A stretch of 64,000 nucleotides of DNA from Candidatus Polarisedimenticolia bacterium (GTDB taxonomy: Bacteria > Acidobacteriota > Polarisedimenticolia > Gp22-AA2): NCBI GenBank assembly GCA_036001465.1, contig DASYUH010000022.1:62001-126000 (forward strand), given 5' to 3'. The position numbers and the translations under genes are program-made. Below are positions 33,895-42,512 of the stretch, piece after piece (the stretch's first letter is position 1; each line of letters begins with the position of its first letter). The notes beneath the pieces were generated by a model. It did no database searches and was not told where the DNA came from. It worked only from the letters and a program-made list of their open reading frames with translations.

Positions 33895-34857
33895 ATGCGG
33901 GGACGATTCCTGCCATGGATCGCCGGGGCGGCACTGAGCGCTCTCCTCGTACCGGGTCGCCTGAGCGCTGAACCCCCCGCGGATGCGGCGGATCCGCTCG
34001 AGGGGATCGACACCGAGTACCAGAAGGCGGCCAGGCTGACCACGTACTTCCCCTGGTCCGACCGCTGGCCCCCTCCCGCCATCGATATCTGTCCAATCGC
34101 GACCCGCCATGACTCCGGGACGAAACGACTTCTGCTGCGAGTCGCCATGCGCGATGTCTCCGATTGGAACATGGGAATCCTCGAGATGGCCATCGATGGC
34201 AGCCCGACCACCCTCGACCTGAGCGAGGCCGGCAAGCCGAGGCTCGACCTCGGAGGATGTCACTCGACCGCCGAGGTGGACCTCCCCGGGCACGAGGAGG
34301 TGCTGCGGCGCATCGCATCTGCGTCCGACGTGGAGGCCGGCTACGGCGAAGGGAGGCGAAGGAAAGTCTATCGCTTCGCGCCGGAGGACTTCGATCGCTT
34401 CCGCCGGGTGCTGGCCCTCTACAGCCTGGAAACACTGCCTCCGGCGAGGCTCGACATCGATCAGGCTCCCGGGCCCGCCGGGCCGGGTAGCTCGGCCAAG
34501 GACATCTCCCCTCCTGAGATCATTCCGGAGTCCCGGGTACCCATCAAATTTCCGCCCAAGGTCATGGCGAAGAAACCGAAGGGAGCGCTGATCGTTCGGG
34601 CACGCGTATTTCGCGACGGCTCGGTCGGGAAAATCCGCGTGGTGAGGCCCGCCGGGGGAGCCTGCGGTCTCGAGGAGGAAGCGCTCGCGGCGATCAGTCA
34701 GTGGAAGTACCTGCCAGGCAAGGAAAAGGGACAGCCCGTCGACGTCGATCTCACGATCGCGATCGATTTTTTCGGGCCATCGACGCAACCTGAGGACAAT
34801 TTCATGCGGGGCATCGAAAGCCGGGGGAGCCGCCCGCGCAAGCCGCCGCACCCGTGA
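33895..34857 (+). CDS. Exported protein with C-terminal TonB-like domain
   Basis: 320 aa with a signal peptide (FLPWIAGAALSALLVPGRLSA). The C-terminal 100 residues resemble the TonB C-terminal fold: PPKVMAKKPKGALIVRARVFRDGSVGKIRVVRPAGG and EEEALAAISQWKYLPGKEKGQPVDVDL. The N-terminal 200 residues have no recognised domain. Without a membrane anchor it may act in the periplasm rather than transducing energy. GGGAGGG stands before the ATG at 33895. Its stop overlaps the next start. Confidence 0.78.
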   Translation: MRGRFLPWIAGAALSALLVPGRLSAEPPADAADPLEGIDTEYQKAARLTTYFPWSDRWPPPAIDICPIATRHDSGTKRLLLRVAMRDVSDWNMGILEMAIDGSPTTLDLSEAGKPRLDLGGCHSTAEVDLPGHEEVLRRIASASDVEAGYGEGRRRKVYRFAPEDFDRFRRVLALYSLETLPPARLDIDQAPGPAGPGSSAKDISPPEIIPESRVPIKFPPKVMAKKPKGALIVRARVFRDGSVGKIRVVRPAGGACGLEEEALAAISQWKYLPGKEKGQPVDVDLTIAIDFFGPSTQPEDNFMRGIESRGSRPRKPPHP

Positions 34858-35498
34858 GTCTCATGCCGGATCGCATGCTTCTCATCTCCACCCTTTCGAT
34901 CGCCGTTGCCGCCGCGCCCCGTGCCGGCGCCGAGGAGCCGCGTCACCCCGCGATATACGTGGACAAGGGGGCGTGCCCCGGCGAAGGCTGCACGTATGGA
35001 ACCTGGAAGGTCCTGAAGGATACGGAGCTCCATGCCCTGCCGGGCAAGGCCTCGAAAGTCGTCGCGAAATGCCGGCCCGGCTCCGAGGTTCTGGCCTCGA
35101 CGGGAGAGGTCCACACCGTGGCGGGGGAATTCACGGTCAAGAAGAAATACGGCGCGTTCGTTCCGGGCGACACCCTCTGGGTCTACACCTACCTGGGCGA
35201 AGGGACGTTCAAGGTCTGGTTCGGCGGGCGGTTCACGGAGCAGGACCTCGGGTTCAGTCCCTGGGGCGGCTCGGGCGGATCGCGGTGTGAGGTCGAGCGA
35301 TTCTGCTGGGGGGAGCTGAAACGAACGCTGGAGATGGAGTGGTGGATTCAGATTCAGAACAGCGACGGCGTCACGGGGTGGACCCGTGAGGCCGGGAGCT
35401 TCGATCCCGAAGAAAAGTGCGCGGGCATCGCGCCGGCTCACTCGTGGCGGAGGGCCGCGAGAGGATCGACGCGCGTCGCCCGCAGGGCGGGCAGGTAG
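34854..35498 (+). CDS. Exported SH3-like hypothetical protein
   Basis: 214 aa. GTG at 34854 overlaps the upstream TGA (GTGA), and an ATG at 34863 is an alternative. A signal peptide (LISTLSIAVAAAPRAGA) precedes a beta-rich region with KVLKDTELHALPGKASKVVAKCRPGSEVLASTGEV, reminiscent of bacterial SH3 domains. Several Cys (GACPGEGC, SRCEVERFC) suggest disulfides. The last 60 bp overlap the 3' end of the convergent ADOP permease gene. It is coupled to the TonB-C protein, so the two probably work together; function unknown. Confidence 0.7.
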   Translation: MSLMPDRMLLISTLSIAVAAAPRAGAEEPRHPAIYVDKGACPGEGCTYGTWKVLKDTELHALPGKASKVVAKCRPGSEVLASTGEVHTVAGEFTVKKKYGAFVPGDTLWVYTYLGEGTFKVWFGGRFTEQDLGFSPWGGSGGSRCEVERFCWGELKRTLEMEWWIQIQNSDGVTGWTREAGSFDPEEKCAGIAPAHSWRRAARGSTRVARRAGR

Positions 35499-37870
35499 GC
35501 GGCCACGAGGCCTGTGCCGAGCATCAGCAGGGCGACCGCGACGAACGTGGTCGCATCGGAGGCGCCGACCCGGTACAGATGGGCTGAGAGGAGCTGCGTC
35601 AGCGCCAGGGCGGCGACCGTGCCGATCGCCACACCCGCGAGGGCAAGCCCAGCCCCCTCCCGCAACACGATGGCCAGTACGTTCCGGGGCCGCGCGCCCA
35701 GGGCCATTCGGACGCCGAACTCACGCGTTCGCAGCGCCACGTCGTACGAGATCACGCCGTACACGCCGACCATCGCCAGGCACAGCGCGAGCCCTCCGAA
35801 TACCGCAAGCAGGGCCGACAGCAGTCGAGGCTGGGAGACGGATTCTCCGAGAACCTCCTTCATCGCGGCGACGCGGAGGATCGGATGCTCCGGATCGATG
35901 GCCCGGATTTCCGCGCGCACGGCGGGCGCCAGAGCGAGCGGGTCGCCGCGCGCGCGAAGGATCAGCGTGAAGCCGCGGCGGGGGCTCTGCTCCTGGGGCA
36001 GGTAGATCGCGCGCTCCCCTTCCGCGTCCAGCCGCGTCTGGCGCACGTCCCCGCAGACGCCGACCACCGAAAACTGTTGATCGCCTGAGCGCAGGATGCG
36101 GCCGACCGCGCCTTGCGCCGGCCAGAACCGGCGGGCGAACGATTGGCTGACGATCGCCACGCCGGGGGTGCTCTCCCGATCGTCCGCCATGAAGTCGCGT
36201 CCCTGAAGAAGGGGGATGCGCATCGCGCTGAAATATCCGGGACTGATCTGGTGCACCGGCACGACCGGCTCGGTTCCTACCGGGACGGCCGGATGATCGT
36301 CCACCGTCACGGCCCACTGCTCGGCGGCCCCCAGGAGAGGGAGGTTCCGGGTCGATCCGGCGGCCTCGACGCCGGGGATCTGCCGGACGCGGTCGAGGAT
36401 CGCGCGGTAATACGCCAGGAACTGGGGCCTCCCCGGGTAGCGGGTCGTGGACGCGTTCATGGACACCGCCAGGACGCCGCCCGCATCGAATCCGGGATCG
36501 ACTCGCCGCAGCCTGGCGAAGCTCTTGACCATGAGGATGGCGCTCACGACCAGCACGAGGGCAAGCGCCGTCTCCGCCACTACGAGCACCGCCCGCAGCC
36601 GCCGGCTGCCAGGGCCGGCCGTCGCGTTCCGGGAATCCTCGCGCAGCATGAGCTGCGGCGCGGTGCGCAACAAACCGATCGCCGGGACGGCGCCGAACAC
36701 CAGCGCCGCCGGGAGGGACACGAGGAACGTGAATCCCAGGACCCGCCCGTCCACGACGACGTCGTTCTGCGCCGGCAGGACATGGCGCGCCAGGCCGAGG
36801 AGCACCTCGATGCTCCAAGCCCCGGCCAGAAGCCCCAGAGCCCCCCCAGCACCCGCCAGCACCGCGCTCTCGGCGAGCATCTGCCGCACGATCCGGGCCC
36901 TTCCGGCCCCCAGCGCGAGACGGACCGCGATCTCGTGCCGTCGGGCCACGGCCCGCTCGAACAGCAGATTGCCCACGTTGGCGCAGGCGATCAGGAGAAC
37001 GAAGACCACCGCTCCGAGCAGGATCAGGATGGCGGAGCGGACCGATTCGCCGACCAGGGCGTCGCGCAGCGGCACGAGGGTCACGCGCACGCGGCCCGCG
37101 TTGGTGTTGGGGTACTCCGCCGCGAGGCGCGCTGCAATGGTCCCCATCTCGGCATGGGCCGATTCGAGCGTCACGCCGCGATCGAGCCGCGCGATGACCC
37201 GCTGAAACCGGTTGTCGCGGCGGCGGGGAGCGCGCGCGGCGTCGATGAGCGACTCGGGAGCCCAGACATCGATTGTCGCATCGGGGAACCTGAACGACGC
37301 GGGCATGACGCCCGCGACGGTGAACGACTGCCCGTCCAGCGTCACGGTGCGGCCCGCGATCGACGCGTCGCCGCCGAAGTCCCGCAGCCACAGCCTATGG
37401 CTGAGGACGGCCACGCGATTCCGGCCGGACTCGTTCTCGTCCAGCCGGAACGCGCGGCCCAGCGCCGGCGGGACACCGAGTGTGCCGAAGAACGCCGGGT
37501 GCACGTACGCGGTCGGCAGCTGCTCCGGCTCGGCCCCTCCGGTCAGGGTCAGGCCGCGCGAGATGGTGTTGACCAGGGCGATGTCCTGGAAGACGTGGCT
37601 CGACTCCCGCCAGTCCTCGAAGTCGACCTCCGACACGGGCCCGCGCGGGTCCCCTTCGGTCGTCGCGAGGTGGACCTCGACCAGCCGCTCGGGCTCGGGG
37701 AAGGGAAGCGGCCGCAGGAGGACCGCGTCGACCACGCTGAAGACCGCCGCATTGGCGCCGATCCCCAGCGCCAGCACCACGATCACCACGGCCGTGAACC
37801 CCGGACGCCGCGCCAGCGTGCGCGCGGCATAGCGAAGATCCTGAACGAAACCGCTCATGTGCTGTGTCAT
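35438..37870 (-). CDS. ADOP-type ABC transporter permease (MacB/FtsX-like)
   Basis: 810 aa with two FtsX/MacB-PCD halves, each formed by a large periplasmic loop between helices. The N-terminal FVQDLRYAARTLARRPGFTAVVIVVLALGIGANAAVFSVVDAVLLRPLPF segment is typical of the acidobacterial duplicated orphan permease (ADOP) family. Conserved blocks recur (VAVLSHRLW, GRTVTLDGQSFTVAGVMP; VAIVSQSFARRFWP, LRSGDQQFSVVGVCGDV). The protein ends DPLAALRHE as in MacB-type permeases. No ATPase gene is adjacent, hence orphan. The start at 37870 has AAGGA right next to it; the ATG at 37858 is an alternative. Substrate unknown; the family is a marker for Acidobacteriota. Confidence 0.92.
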   Translation of the reverse strand: MTQHMSGFVQDLRYAARTLARRPGFTAVVIVVLALGIGANAAVFSVVDAVLLRPLPFPEPERLVEVHLATTEGDPRGPVSEVDFEDWRESSHVFQDIALVNTISRGLTLTGGAEPEQLPTAYVHPAFFGTLGVPPALGRAFRLDENESGRNRVAVLSHRLWLRDFGGDASIAGRTVTLDGQSFTVAGVMPASFRFPDATIDVWAPESLIDAARAPRRRDNRFQRVIARLDRGVTLESAHAEMGTIAARLAAEYPNTNAGRVRVTLVPLRDALVGESVRSAILILLGAVVFVLLIACANVGNLLFERAVARRHEIAVRLALGAGRARIVRQMLAESAVLAGAGGALGLLAGAWSIEVLLGLARHVLPAQNDVVVDGRVLGFTFLVSLPAALVFGAVPAIGLLRTAPQLMLREDSRNATAGPGSRRLRAVLVVAETALALVLVVSAILMVKSFARLRRVDPGFDAGGVLAVSMNASTTRYPGRPQFLAYYRAILDRVRQIPGVEAAGSTRNLPLLGAAEQWAVTVDDHPAVPVGTEPVVPVHQISPGYFSAMRIPLLQGRDFMADDRESTPGVAIVSQSFARRFWPAQGAVGRILRSGDQQFSVVGVCGDVRQTRLDAEGERAIYLPQEQSPRRGFTLILRARGDPLALAPAVRAEIRAIDPEHPILRVAAMKEVLGESVSQPRLLSALLAVFGGLALCLAMVGVYGVISYDVALRTREFGVRMALGARPRNVLAIVLREGAGLALAGVAIGTVAALALTQLLSAHLYRVGASDATTFVAVALLMLGTGLVAAYLPALRATRVDPLAALRHE

Positions 37871-37941
37871 TCCTTCAATCGCGGGATCGACCGTCCCAGG
37901 CGCTGAACATGTTAGATTGTTTCCTTCGAGGCGTCACCATC

Positions 37942-38607
37942 ATGGTGCGGAGTATTCACCCCAAGTACCCTGAGCGTCGCCGCCGGGCAGACCTGTGTCC
38001 GGGCGCCGGCGCGCTTGTCGTCGCAATCGCGCTACTGGCGCCCTTCTGCGGACGCAAGGTGGAGGGGCGGGTCCGCGACGGCGACATCATCTTTCAAACG
38101 TCCCAGTCCGCGCAGAGCAAGGCCATCCAGCTGGCGACGCACTCCCCGTACAGCCACATGGGGCTGGTCCTTTTCAGGGACGGCCGGCCGTTCGTCTTCG
38201 AGGCCGTGAGCCCAAGCGTCCGGTTCACGCCGCTGCGGGAGTGGATCGCCCGCGGCGAAGGGGCCCGGTTCGTCGTCAAGCGCCTGCGCGATGCCTCTGT
38301 CCTCGCGGACCCGAAGGCCCCCGCGGCGCTTCTGAAGGCGGCCACGGGGCTCACCGGCAGACCCTACGATCCCTACTTCGAGTGGACCGACGATCGCGTC
38401 TACTGCTCCGAGCTGGTGTGGAAGGCCTATGAGCGCGGGCTGGGAGTCCGGCTCGGGCTTCTGCTGCCGCTCGTCTCGTTCGATTTCACCAGTCCCGTGG
38501 TCAAGGCGATGCTCGCCGAGCGATATGGCGACAAGGTGCCGCTCGACGAGCGCGTGATCTCCCCTGCTTCAATCTTCAACTCCCCCCTGCTTCAGGACGT
38601 GCCGTGA
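37942..38607 (+). CDS. YiiX/YebB-like NlpC/P60-type cysteine hydrolase
   Basis: About 221 aa. After a hydrophobic segment (GALVVAIALLAPFCG) comes the permuted NlpC/P60 (YiiX/YebB) domain: VRDGDIIFQTS, SPYSHMGLVLFRDGRPFVFEAV (with the His) and DDRVYCSELVWKAYERG (with the catalytic Cys). Family members bind or hydrolyse lipids or amides in the periplasm. The ATG at 37942 is preferred, GAGGCG being 8 nt upstream. Its TGA overlaps the GTG of the next gene, indicating coupling. Substrate unknown. Confidence 0.82.
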   Translation: MVRSIHPKYPERRRRADLCPGAGALVVAIALLAPFCGRKVEGRVRDGDIIFQTSQSAQSKAIQLATHSPYSHMGLVLFRDGRPFVFEAVSPSVRFTPLREWIARGEGARFVVKRLRDASVLADPKAPAALLKAATGLTGRPYDPYFEWTDDRVYCSELVWKAYERGLGVRLGLLLPLVSFDFTSPVVKAMLAERYGDKVPLDERVISPASIFNSPLLQDVP

Positions 38608-39035
38608 TCCGAGCCGCGGGCGGGCTTCCGATCCGGGGCAGGCGCTTGATCCTGATCGCCGCGCTCTGTGGGGCGGCGGCGGGCGCCGGATTCGCGGGCC
38701 AGGCGGCGGCACCGGCGGGACCTGCCCATATGGAGAAGACCGGCCAGTCGTTCCTGTTCGATTATGGCGAGATGGTCATCCGCGTCCACTATCTCTCCGA
38801 CAGCCGCCTGACCTGGGAGCAGGTCAAGGGGCCGCAGGCCGGCTTGAAGGCCGAGGAGGAGTATGGCTTCGCGGCGATCCGCCCCGGCGTCAGCTTCTTC
38901 TGGTGGCAGGAGCAGGACGGCTCGGTGGTGTCCCAGGTCGTGGACTTCGAGAAGGGTCGCGTCCACACAGCCTGGAGCTCTCCGGAGAAAAAGCTCTCCG
39001 CGTTCCAGGGGACCGTGAGGCCGGCCCCGCGGTGA
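38604..39035 (+). CDS. MoaF-like lipocalin-type exported protein
   Basis: 143 aa with a signal peptide (LILIAALCGAAAGAGFAG). The mature part, KTGQSFLFDYGEMVIRVHYLSDSRLTWEQV through IRPGVSFFWWQEQDGSVVSQVVDFEKGRV, matches the MoaF-like lipocalin fold. Both ends overlap neighbours through GTGA (start with the YiiX stop, stop with the PPK2 start), so the three genes are translated as a unit. The family is linked to aromatic-amine or cofactor metabolism in a few organisms only; no function is claimed here. Confidence 0.78.
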   Translation: MIRAAGGLPIRGRRLILIAALCGAAAGAGFAGQAAAPAGPAHMEKTGQSFLFDYGEMVIRVHYLSDSRLTWEQVKGPQAGLKAEEEYGFAAIRPGVSFFWWQEQDGSVVSQVVDFEKGRVHTAWSSPEKKLSAFQGTVRPAPR

Positions 39036-39841
39036 ACCTGCGCAAGAGGTTCCGCCTCGAGCCCGGGACCAGGGTCCGCCTGTCCCGCATCGACCCCGAC
39101 GACACGGACGGCTTCAAGGACAAGCAGGCCGCCGAGAAGGCCCTCTCGAAGAACATCTCCCGCCTGCGGAAGCTCCAGTACCTTCTCTACGCGGAGAACC
39201 GGCGCGCGCTTCTCATCGTCCTGCAGGCCATGGACGCGGGCGGCAAGGACGGGACGATTCGCCACGTGATGGGCGGCCTCAATCCCCAGGGATGCGTCGT
39301 CACGTCGTTCAAGGCGCCGACCGAGGAGGAGCGCGAGCACGAGTTTCTGTGGCGCATTCACAAGCAGGTGCCGGCCCGGGGAGACATCGGGATCTTCAAT
39401 CGGTCGCACTACGAGGATGTCCTGGTCGCCCGCGTCCGCAAGCTGGTCCCCAGGTCGGTCTGGGAGACGCGCTACGACCAGATCAACGCCTTCGAGAAGT
39501 CGCTGGCAGGGAACGACGTCGTCATCCTCAAGTTCATGCTGCACATCAGCAAGGAGGAGCAGCGGCGCCGTCTGGAGGAGAGGATCGAGAATCCCCGCAA
39601 GCGCTGGAAGATCGCCCCTTCGGATTTCGAGGATCGGAAGCTCTGGGACGAGTATCAGAAGGCCTACGAGGCGGCCCTCAGTCGATGCAACCAGGCGTGG
39701 GCCCCGTGGTTCGTGATCCCGGCGAACCGGAAGTGGTTCCGCAATCTCGCCGTGTCGGAGATCATCGTGGACACGCTGCAATCTCTCGACATGAAGCTCC
39801 CCCGCCCGACCGTCGACGTTTCGACGCTCCGGCTGGACTGA
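39032..39841 (+). CDS. ppk2: Polyphosphate kinase 2
   Basis: 269 aa. PPK2 uses polyphosphate to phosphorylate nucleotides. The Walker A equivalent DAGGKDGTIRHV, the Walker B region GDIGIFNRSHYEDVLVARV and the lid segment with HISKEEQRRRLEERI and PRKRWKI are all present, as is DYWDEYQKAYE-like LWDEYQKAYEAAL. The GTG at 39032 overlaps the MoaF-like stop. A single-domain enzyme, probably class I or III by length; AMP, ADP or both could be substrates. Association with a YiiX-like hydrolase and a MoaF-like protein is unusual. Confidence 0.93.
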   Translation: MNLRKRFRLEPGTRVRLSRIDPDDTDGFKDKQAAEKALSKNISRLRKLQYLLYAENRRALLIVLQAMDAGGKDGTIRHVMGGLNPQGCVVTSFKAPTEEEREHEFLWRIHKQVPARGDIGIFNRSHYEDVLVARVRKLVPRSVWETRYDQINAFEKSLAGNDVVILKFMLHISKEEQRRRLEERIENPRKRWKIAPSDFEDRKLWDEYQKAYEAALSRCNQAWAPWFVIPANRKWFRNLAVSEIIVDTLQSLDMKLPRPTVDVSTLRLD

Positions 39842-39847
39842 CTCGTC

Positions 39848-40216
39848 TCAGCACACGTGGTCCTGGTCCATCGCTTCGGCGGCCTTCCGGTGGACCGTGA
39901 TCTCCTCCTCGGTGGCCTGCAGGATGAGGTGCGGCAATTGCGCGTACCAGACGCCCGACTTCGGGCAGGCGAAGAAGAGATAGCTGCACCCGGGGGCGGG
40001 CGTCCTGAAGGCCACCTCGTAGAGGTTCTCCTCGATCTGATCGGCCCAGCCCTGCTTCTGCTTCCTGCCCAGCGGGCCGAACAGCAGGAACCGGAGCGGC
40101 CCGAGATCGGGCGCCGGGCGCTCCTTTTCGATGTCGAACAGGCTGAAACGCAGCAGGATCTGTTCCTCGACGAGCTGTTTCCTCTCGCTCTTCACGGGGA
40201 CGATGTCGAGATTCAT
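39848..40216 (-). CDS. Hypothetical protein
   Basis: 122 aa, no signal peptide. The sequence runs LDIVPVKSERKQLVEEQILLRFSLFDIEKERP, FLLFGPLGRKQKQGWADQIEEN, then GCSYLFFACPKSGVWYAQLPHLILQ. It is mostly soluble and unrecognised, with a pair of Cys near the middle. GGAGA precedes the ATG at 40216. It is convergent with ppk2, with only 6 bp between the stops. Confidence 0.65.
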   Translation of the reverse strand: MNLDIVPVKSERKQLVEEQILLRFSLFDIEKERPAPDLGPLRFLLFGPLGRKQKQGWADQIEENLYEVAFRTPAPGCSYLFFACPKSGVWYAQLPHLILQATEEEITVHRKAAEAMDQDHVC

Positions 40217-40292
40217 GGTGTCTCCTTCTGCCGGCGGACACACGCTCCGCCGCCTGAATGGACGCGCACTTCTCTGCGGCCTGGGTGGGGGT

Positions 40293-40646
40293 TTAGCCGC
40301 GGACCTCGAGGAGGTTCACGACGTCCTGGACGCCTTCGGTCCCGCCGGCAATTCGGCCTGCGAGCTGGCGCTCGGCTTCGGAGCCGACCTTTCCGGAGAG
40401 AATCACGACTCGATGATCCGTGTGGACCGAGATATCGGATCCCCGGACGCCTCGCCCGAAGGCCAGGCTCAGCTTCACCGAGGCGGTGAGCGTGGCGTCG
40501 CCGATGGAATCTCCGAGGCTCTTCTTCTCCGGCGCCGCGTCACCGCCATGGTTCGCGCCCGACTGGTACGGCGCGTTCGAACAGCCCCCTGAAAGAATGG
40601 CGATGGTCGCGAGATACGTGAAAGCTATTGCCAGATGACGACTCAT
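40293..40646 (-). CDS. BON-domain lipoprotein
   Basis: 117 aa from the ATG at 40646, preceded by AAGGAGG. The signal sequence AFTYLATIAILSGGC ends in a lipobox Cys. The mature part contains one BON domain: SIGDATLTASVKLSLAFGRGV, HTDHRVVILSGKVGSEAERQLAGRIAGGTEGVQDVVNLLEV. BON domains occur in osmotic-stress and envelope-maintenance proteins such as OsmY. The 274-bp gap to 40921 shows no confident element apart from a possible TATGAT at 40909. Confidence 0.85.
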   Translation of the reverse strand: MSRHLAIAFTYLATIAILSGGCSNAPYQSGANHGGDAAPEKKSLGDSIGDATLTASVKLSLAFGRGVRGSDISVHTDHRVVILSGKVGSEAERQLAGRIAGGTEGVQDVVNLLEVRG

Positions 40647-40920
40647 CGTGTCCTCCTTTCCGCCCTGTTCCACATCGCCGGCACCGTCCTTTTCGCCGGG
40701 CCCGGCACGACCGTCACCCTGAGCAAGAGCGATGCCACACCGTGCCACGGCGCCGGTGAGAGCGGCCTAAGTTCTGTGGAGTCAGTGAGGTGTGATCGTG
40801 CGCGAATCGAGGCGCGCGCGTCCCGCTCACAGAGCAACATGTCCTCCCGGGGAATCGTTTCGCGTGCCACGCGTCACCCGGGCGCACCCGCCGATGCCCG
40901 GTTGACGCTATGATGCGGGA

Positions 40921-41739
40921 ATGCTCCGAAGTCGCATGTGGCATCGGCGATTCAACGCGGGGGGGCGTGCCGCCCTCGCGGGGCTGGTGCTTCTGGCAGC
41001 GTCCGCGGATGCCTGGGCGCGGCTTGCCCTCCCACCCCACGGCGATCGGTCGGTGCACGATCTCGCGGGCGTGCTCGATCCCGCGAGCGTGACCAGGATG
41101 GAGCGCCGACACGCCGAGCTCTTCCAGAAGACCCGCGTGGTGATCGTCGTCATCACCGTGGCGCGCCTGGAGGACGAGACGCTGTCCGATTTCGCGGTGC
41201 GGGTCGGCAGCGAGTGGGGGGCCGGGAAGAAGGGGGAGGACCGTGGCCTCGTCGTCGCCGTGACGACGGAGGAGCCGCACATCTTCGTCGCGACCGGTTA
41301 CGGCGTCGAGGGGTTTCTCCCCGACGGCCGGGTCGGGTCGATCCTGGACCGCTACGCCGTCTCGCCGCTGCGCACGCGCAATTTCTCGCTCGCTCTGGAG
41401 GAAACGAGCGCGGCCCTCGTGGCCGCCTGCGCCGCCGAGTACGGCGTGACGATCGGGGGCATTCGCCCGTCCGCGCGACCGGATCGCATCCGCGGCTTTC
41501 CCTGGCCCGGTCTGCTGTTTCTCCTCGTCATCGGTTTGATCTTCGTGGGGCGCAGTCTCCTCGGGATTCCCCTGGGCCTTGGCCGCCGCCGCCGCGGGAT
41601 GTGGTACGGTGGCGGCTTTGGCGGCGGAGGGTTCGGCGGCCTGGGCGGATTCGGCGGCGGGGGTTTCGGTGGCGGAGGGGGGGGCGGCTTCGGCGGGTTC
41701 GGGGGCGGGGGATTCGGCGGTGGGGGGGCGGGGCGCTAG
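40921..41739 (+). CDS. YgcG-family TPM-domain membrane protein with Gly-rich tail
   Basis: 272 aa. Signal-like N-terminus (GRAALAGLVLLAASADAWA), then a TPM (phosphatase-like) domain: HDLAGVLDPASVTRMERR, VVIVVITVARLEDETLSDFAVRVGSEWGAGKKGEDRGLVVAVTTEEPHIFVATGYGVEG. One transmembrane helix (GLLFLLVIGLIFVG) follows, and then a 65-residue GGGFGG-type tail. A TATGAT at 40909-40914 would put the transcription start at the ATG, suggesting a leaderless message (weak). It leads an operon-like set with nucleotidyltransferase and LemA genes. Confidence 0.87.
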   Translation: MLRSRMWHRRFNAGGRAALAGLVLLAASADAWARLALPPHGDRSVHDLAGVLDPASVTRMERRHAELFQKTRVVIVVITVARLEDETLSDFAVRVGSEWGAGKKGEDRGLVVAVTTEEPHIFVATGYGVEGFLPDGRVGSILDRYAVSPLRTRNFSLALEETSAALVAACAAEYGVTIGGIRPSARPDRIRGFPWPGLLFLLVIGLIFVGRSLLGIPLGLGRRRRGMWYGGGFGGGGFGGLGGFGGGGFGGGGGGGFGGFGGGGFGGGGAGR

Positions 41740-41771
41740 AGATCCTGGGACTCCATGAGCAGGACGCGATC

Positions 41772-42512
41772 ATGAACGGCGCGCGCATCGAGGACGACCC
41801 GATCCTGAAGGACTTGGTCCGCAATCTCTCGGAAGCGGCGGGGCCGCGTCTGAAGAGCGTCGTCCTGTACGGCTCGGCGGCGCGCGGGGACTTCATCCAC
41901 AAGGCGAGCGACCTGAATCTGATCGTCGTCGTCGATCCGCTCGACCCGGCCACGCTCGAAGCCCTGGCTCCGGGGGTGAGGTGCTTCATGCGCCGGGGGA
42001 ATCCGGTGCCGCGCCTGTTCTCGCCGGACCTCATCGCAGCCTCGGCCGACTCCTTCCCGATCGAGTTCCTCGAGATCCGCTCGACCCGGCTCGTCTTGCT
42101 CGGCGACGACCCGTTCGCCGGTGTCACCATCCGCCGGGACTGCCTGCGCCTGCAATGCGAGCGCGAGATCAAGGAAAAGCTGATGCGCCTGCGCGAAGGG
42201 TATCTGCTCTGCCACGACAGCACCCGCGGGCTCTGGCGTCTGCTCGCGGGATCGTATCCGGCGTTCGCCGCGCTGTTCCGCGGCGGCCTGCATCTCATGG
42301 GGCGCGAGGTCCCGGCCTCGAGCGCCGACGTGGTGGCCGCATTCTGCGAGGCCGCCGGGCTCGACCGCGCGCCGTTCGAGGAGGTGGCCCGCCAGCGGCG
42401 CGGCGAGAACGCGGCGGCGGACCCGAAGGCTGTCTTTGCGCGCTATCATCACCAGCTGATGCGGGCGGCCCACCATGTGGACCGCCTCGACACGGGAGGC
42501 GGCACACCATGA
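41772..42512 (+). CDS. Nucleotidyltransferase-like protein with altered catalytic motif
   Basis: 246 aa. The N-terminal MNT-type domain has VVLYGSAARGDF and HKASDLNLIVVV. Family members usually read SDIDL or SDLDL with two Asp ligands; here the second is Asn, so metal binding and transfer may be impaired. The C-terminal helical region (LRLQCEREIKEKLMRLREGYL) resembles an all-alpha partner domain. It lies between the TPM and LemA genes; the stop overlaps the LemA start (ATGA). Such a trio occurs in other genomes; a regulatory or chaperone-like role is possible. Confidence 0.72.
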   Translation: MNGARIEDDPILKDLVRNLSEAAGPRLKSVVLYGSAARGDFIHKASDLNLIVVVDPLDPATLEALAPGVRCFMRRGNPVPRLFSPDLIAASADSFPIEFLEIRSTRLVLLGDDPFAGVTIRRDCLRLQCEREIKEKLMRLREGYLLCHDSTRGLWRLLAGSYPAFAALFRGGLHLMGREVPASSADVVAAFCEAAGLDRAPFEEVARQRRGENAAADPKAVFARYHHQLMRAAHHVDRLDTGGGTP

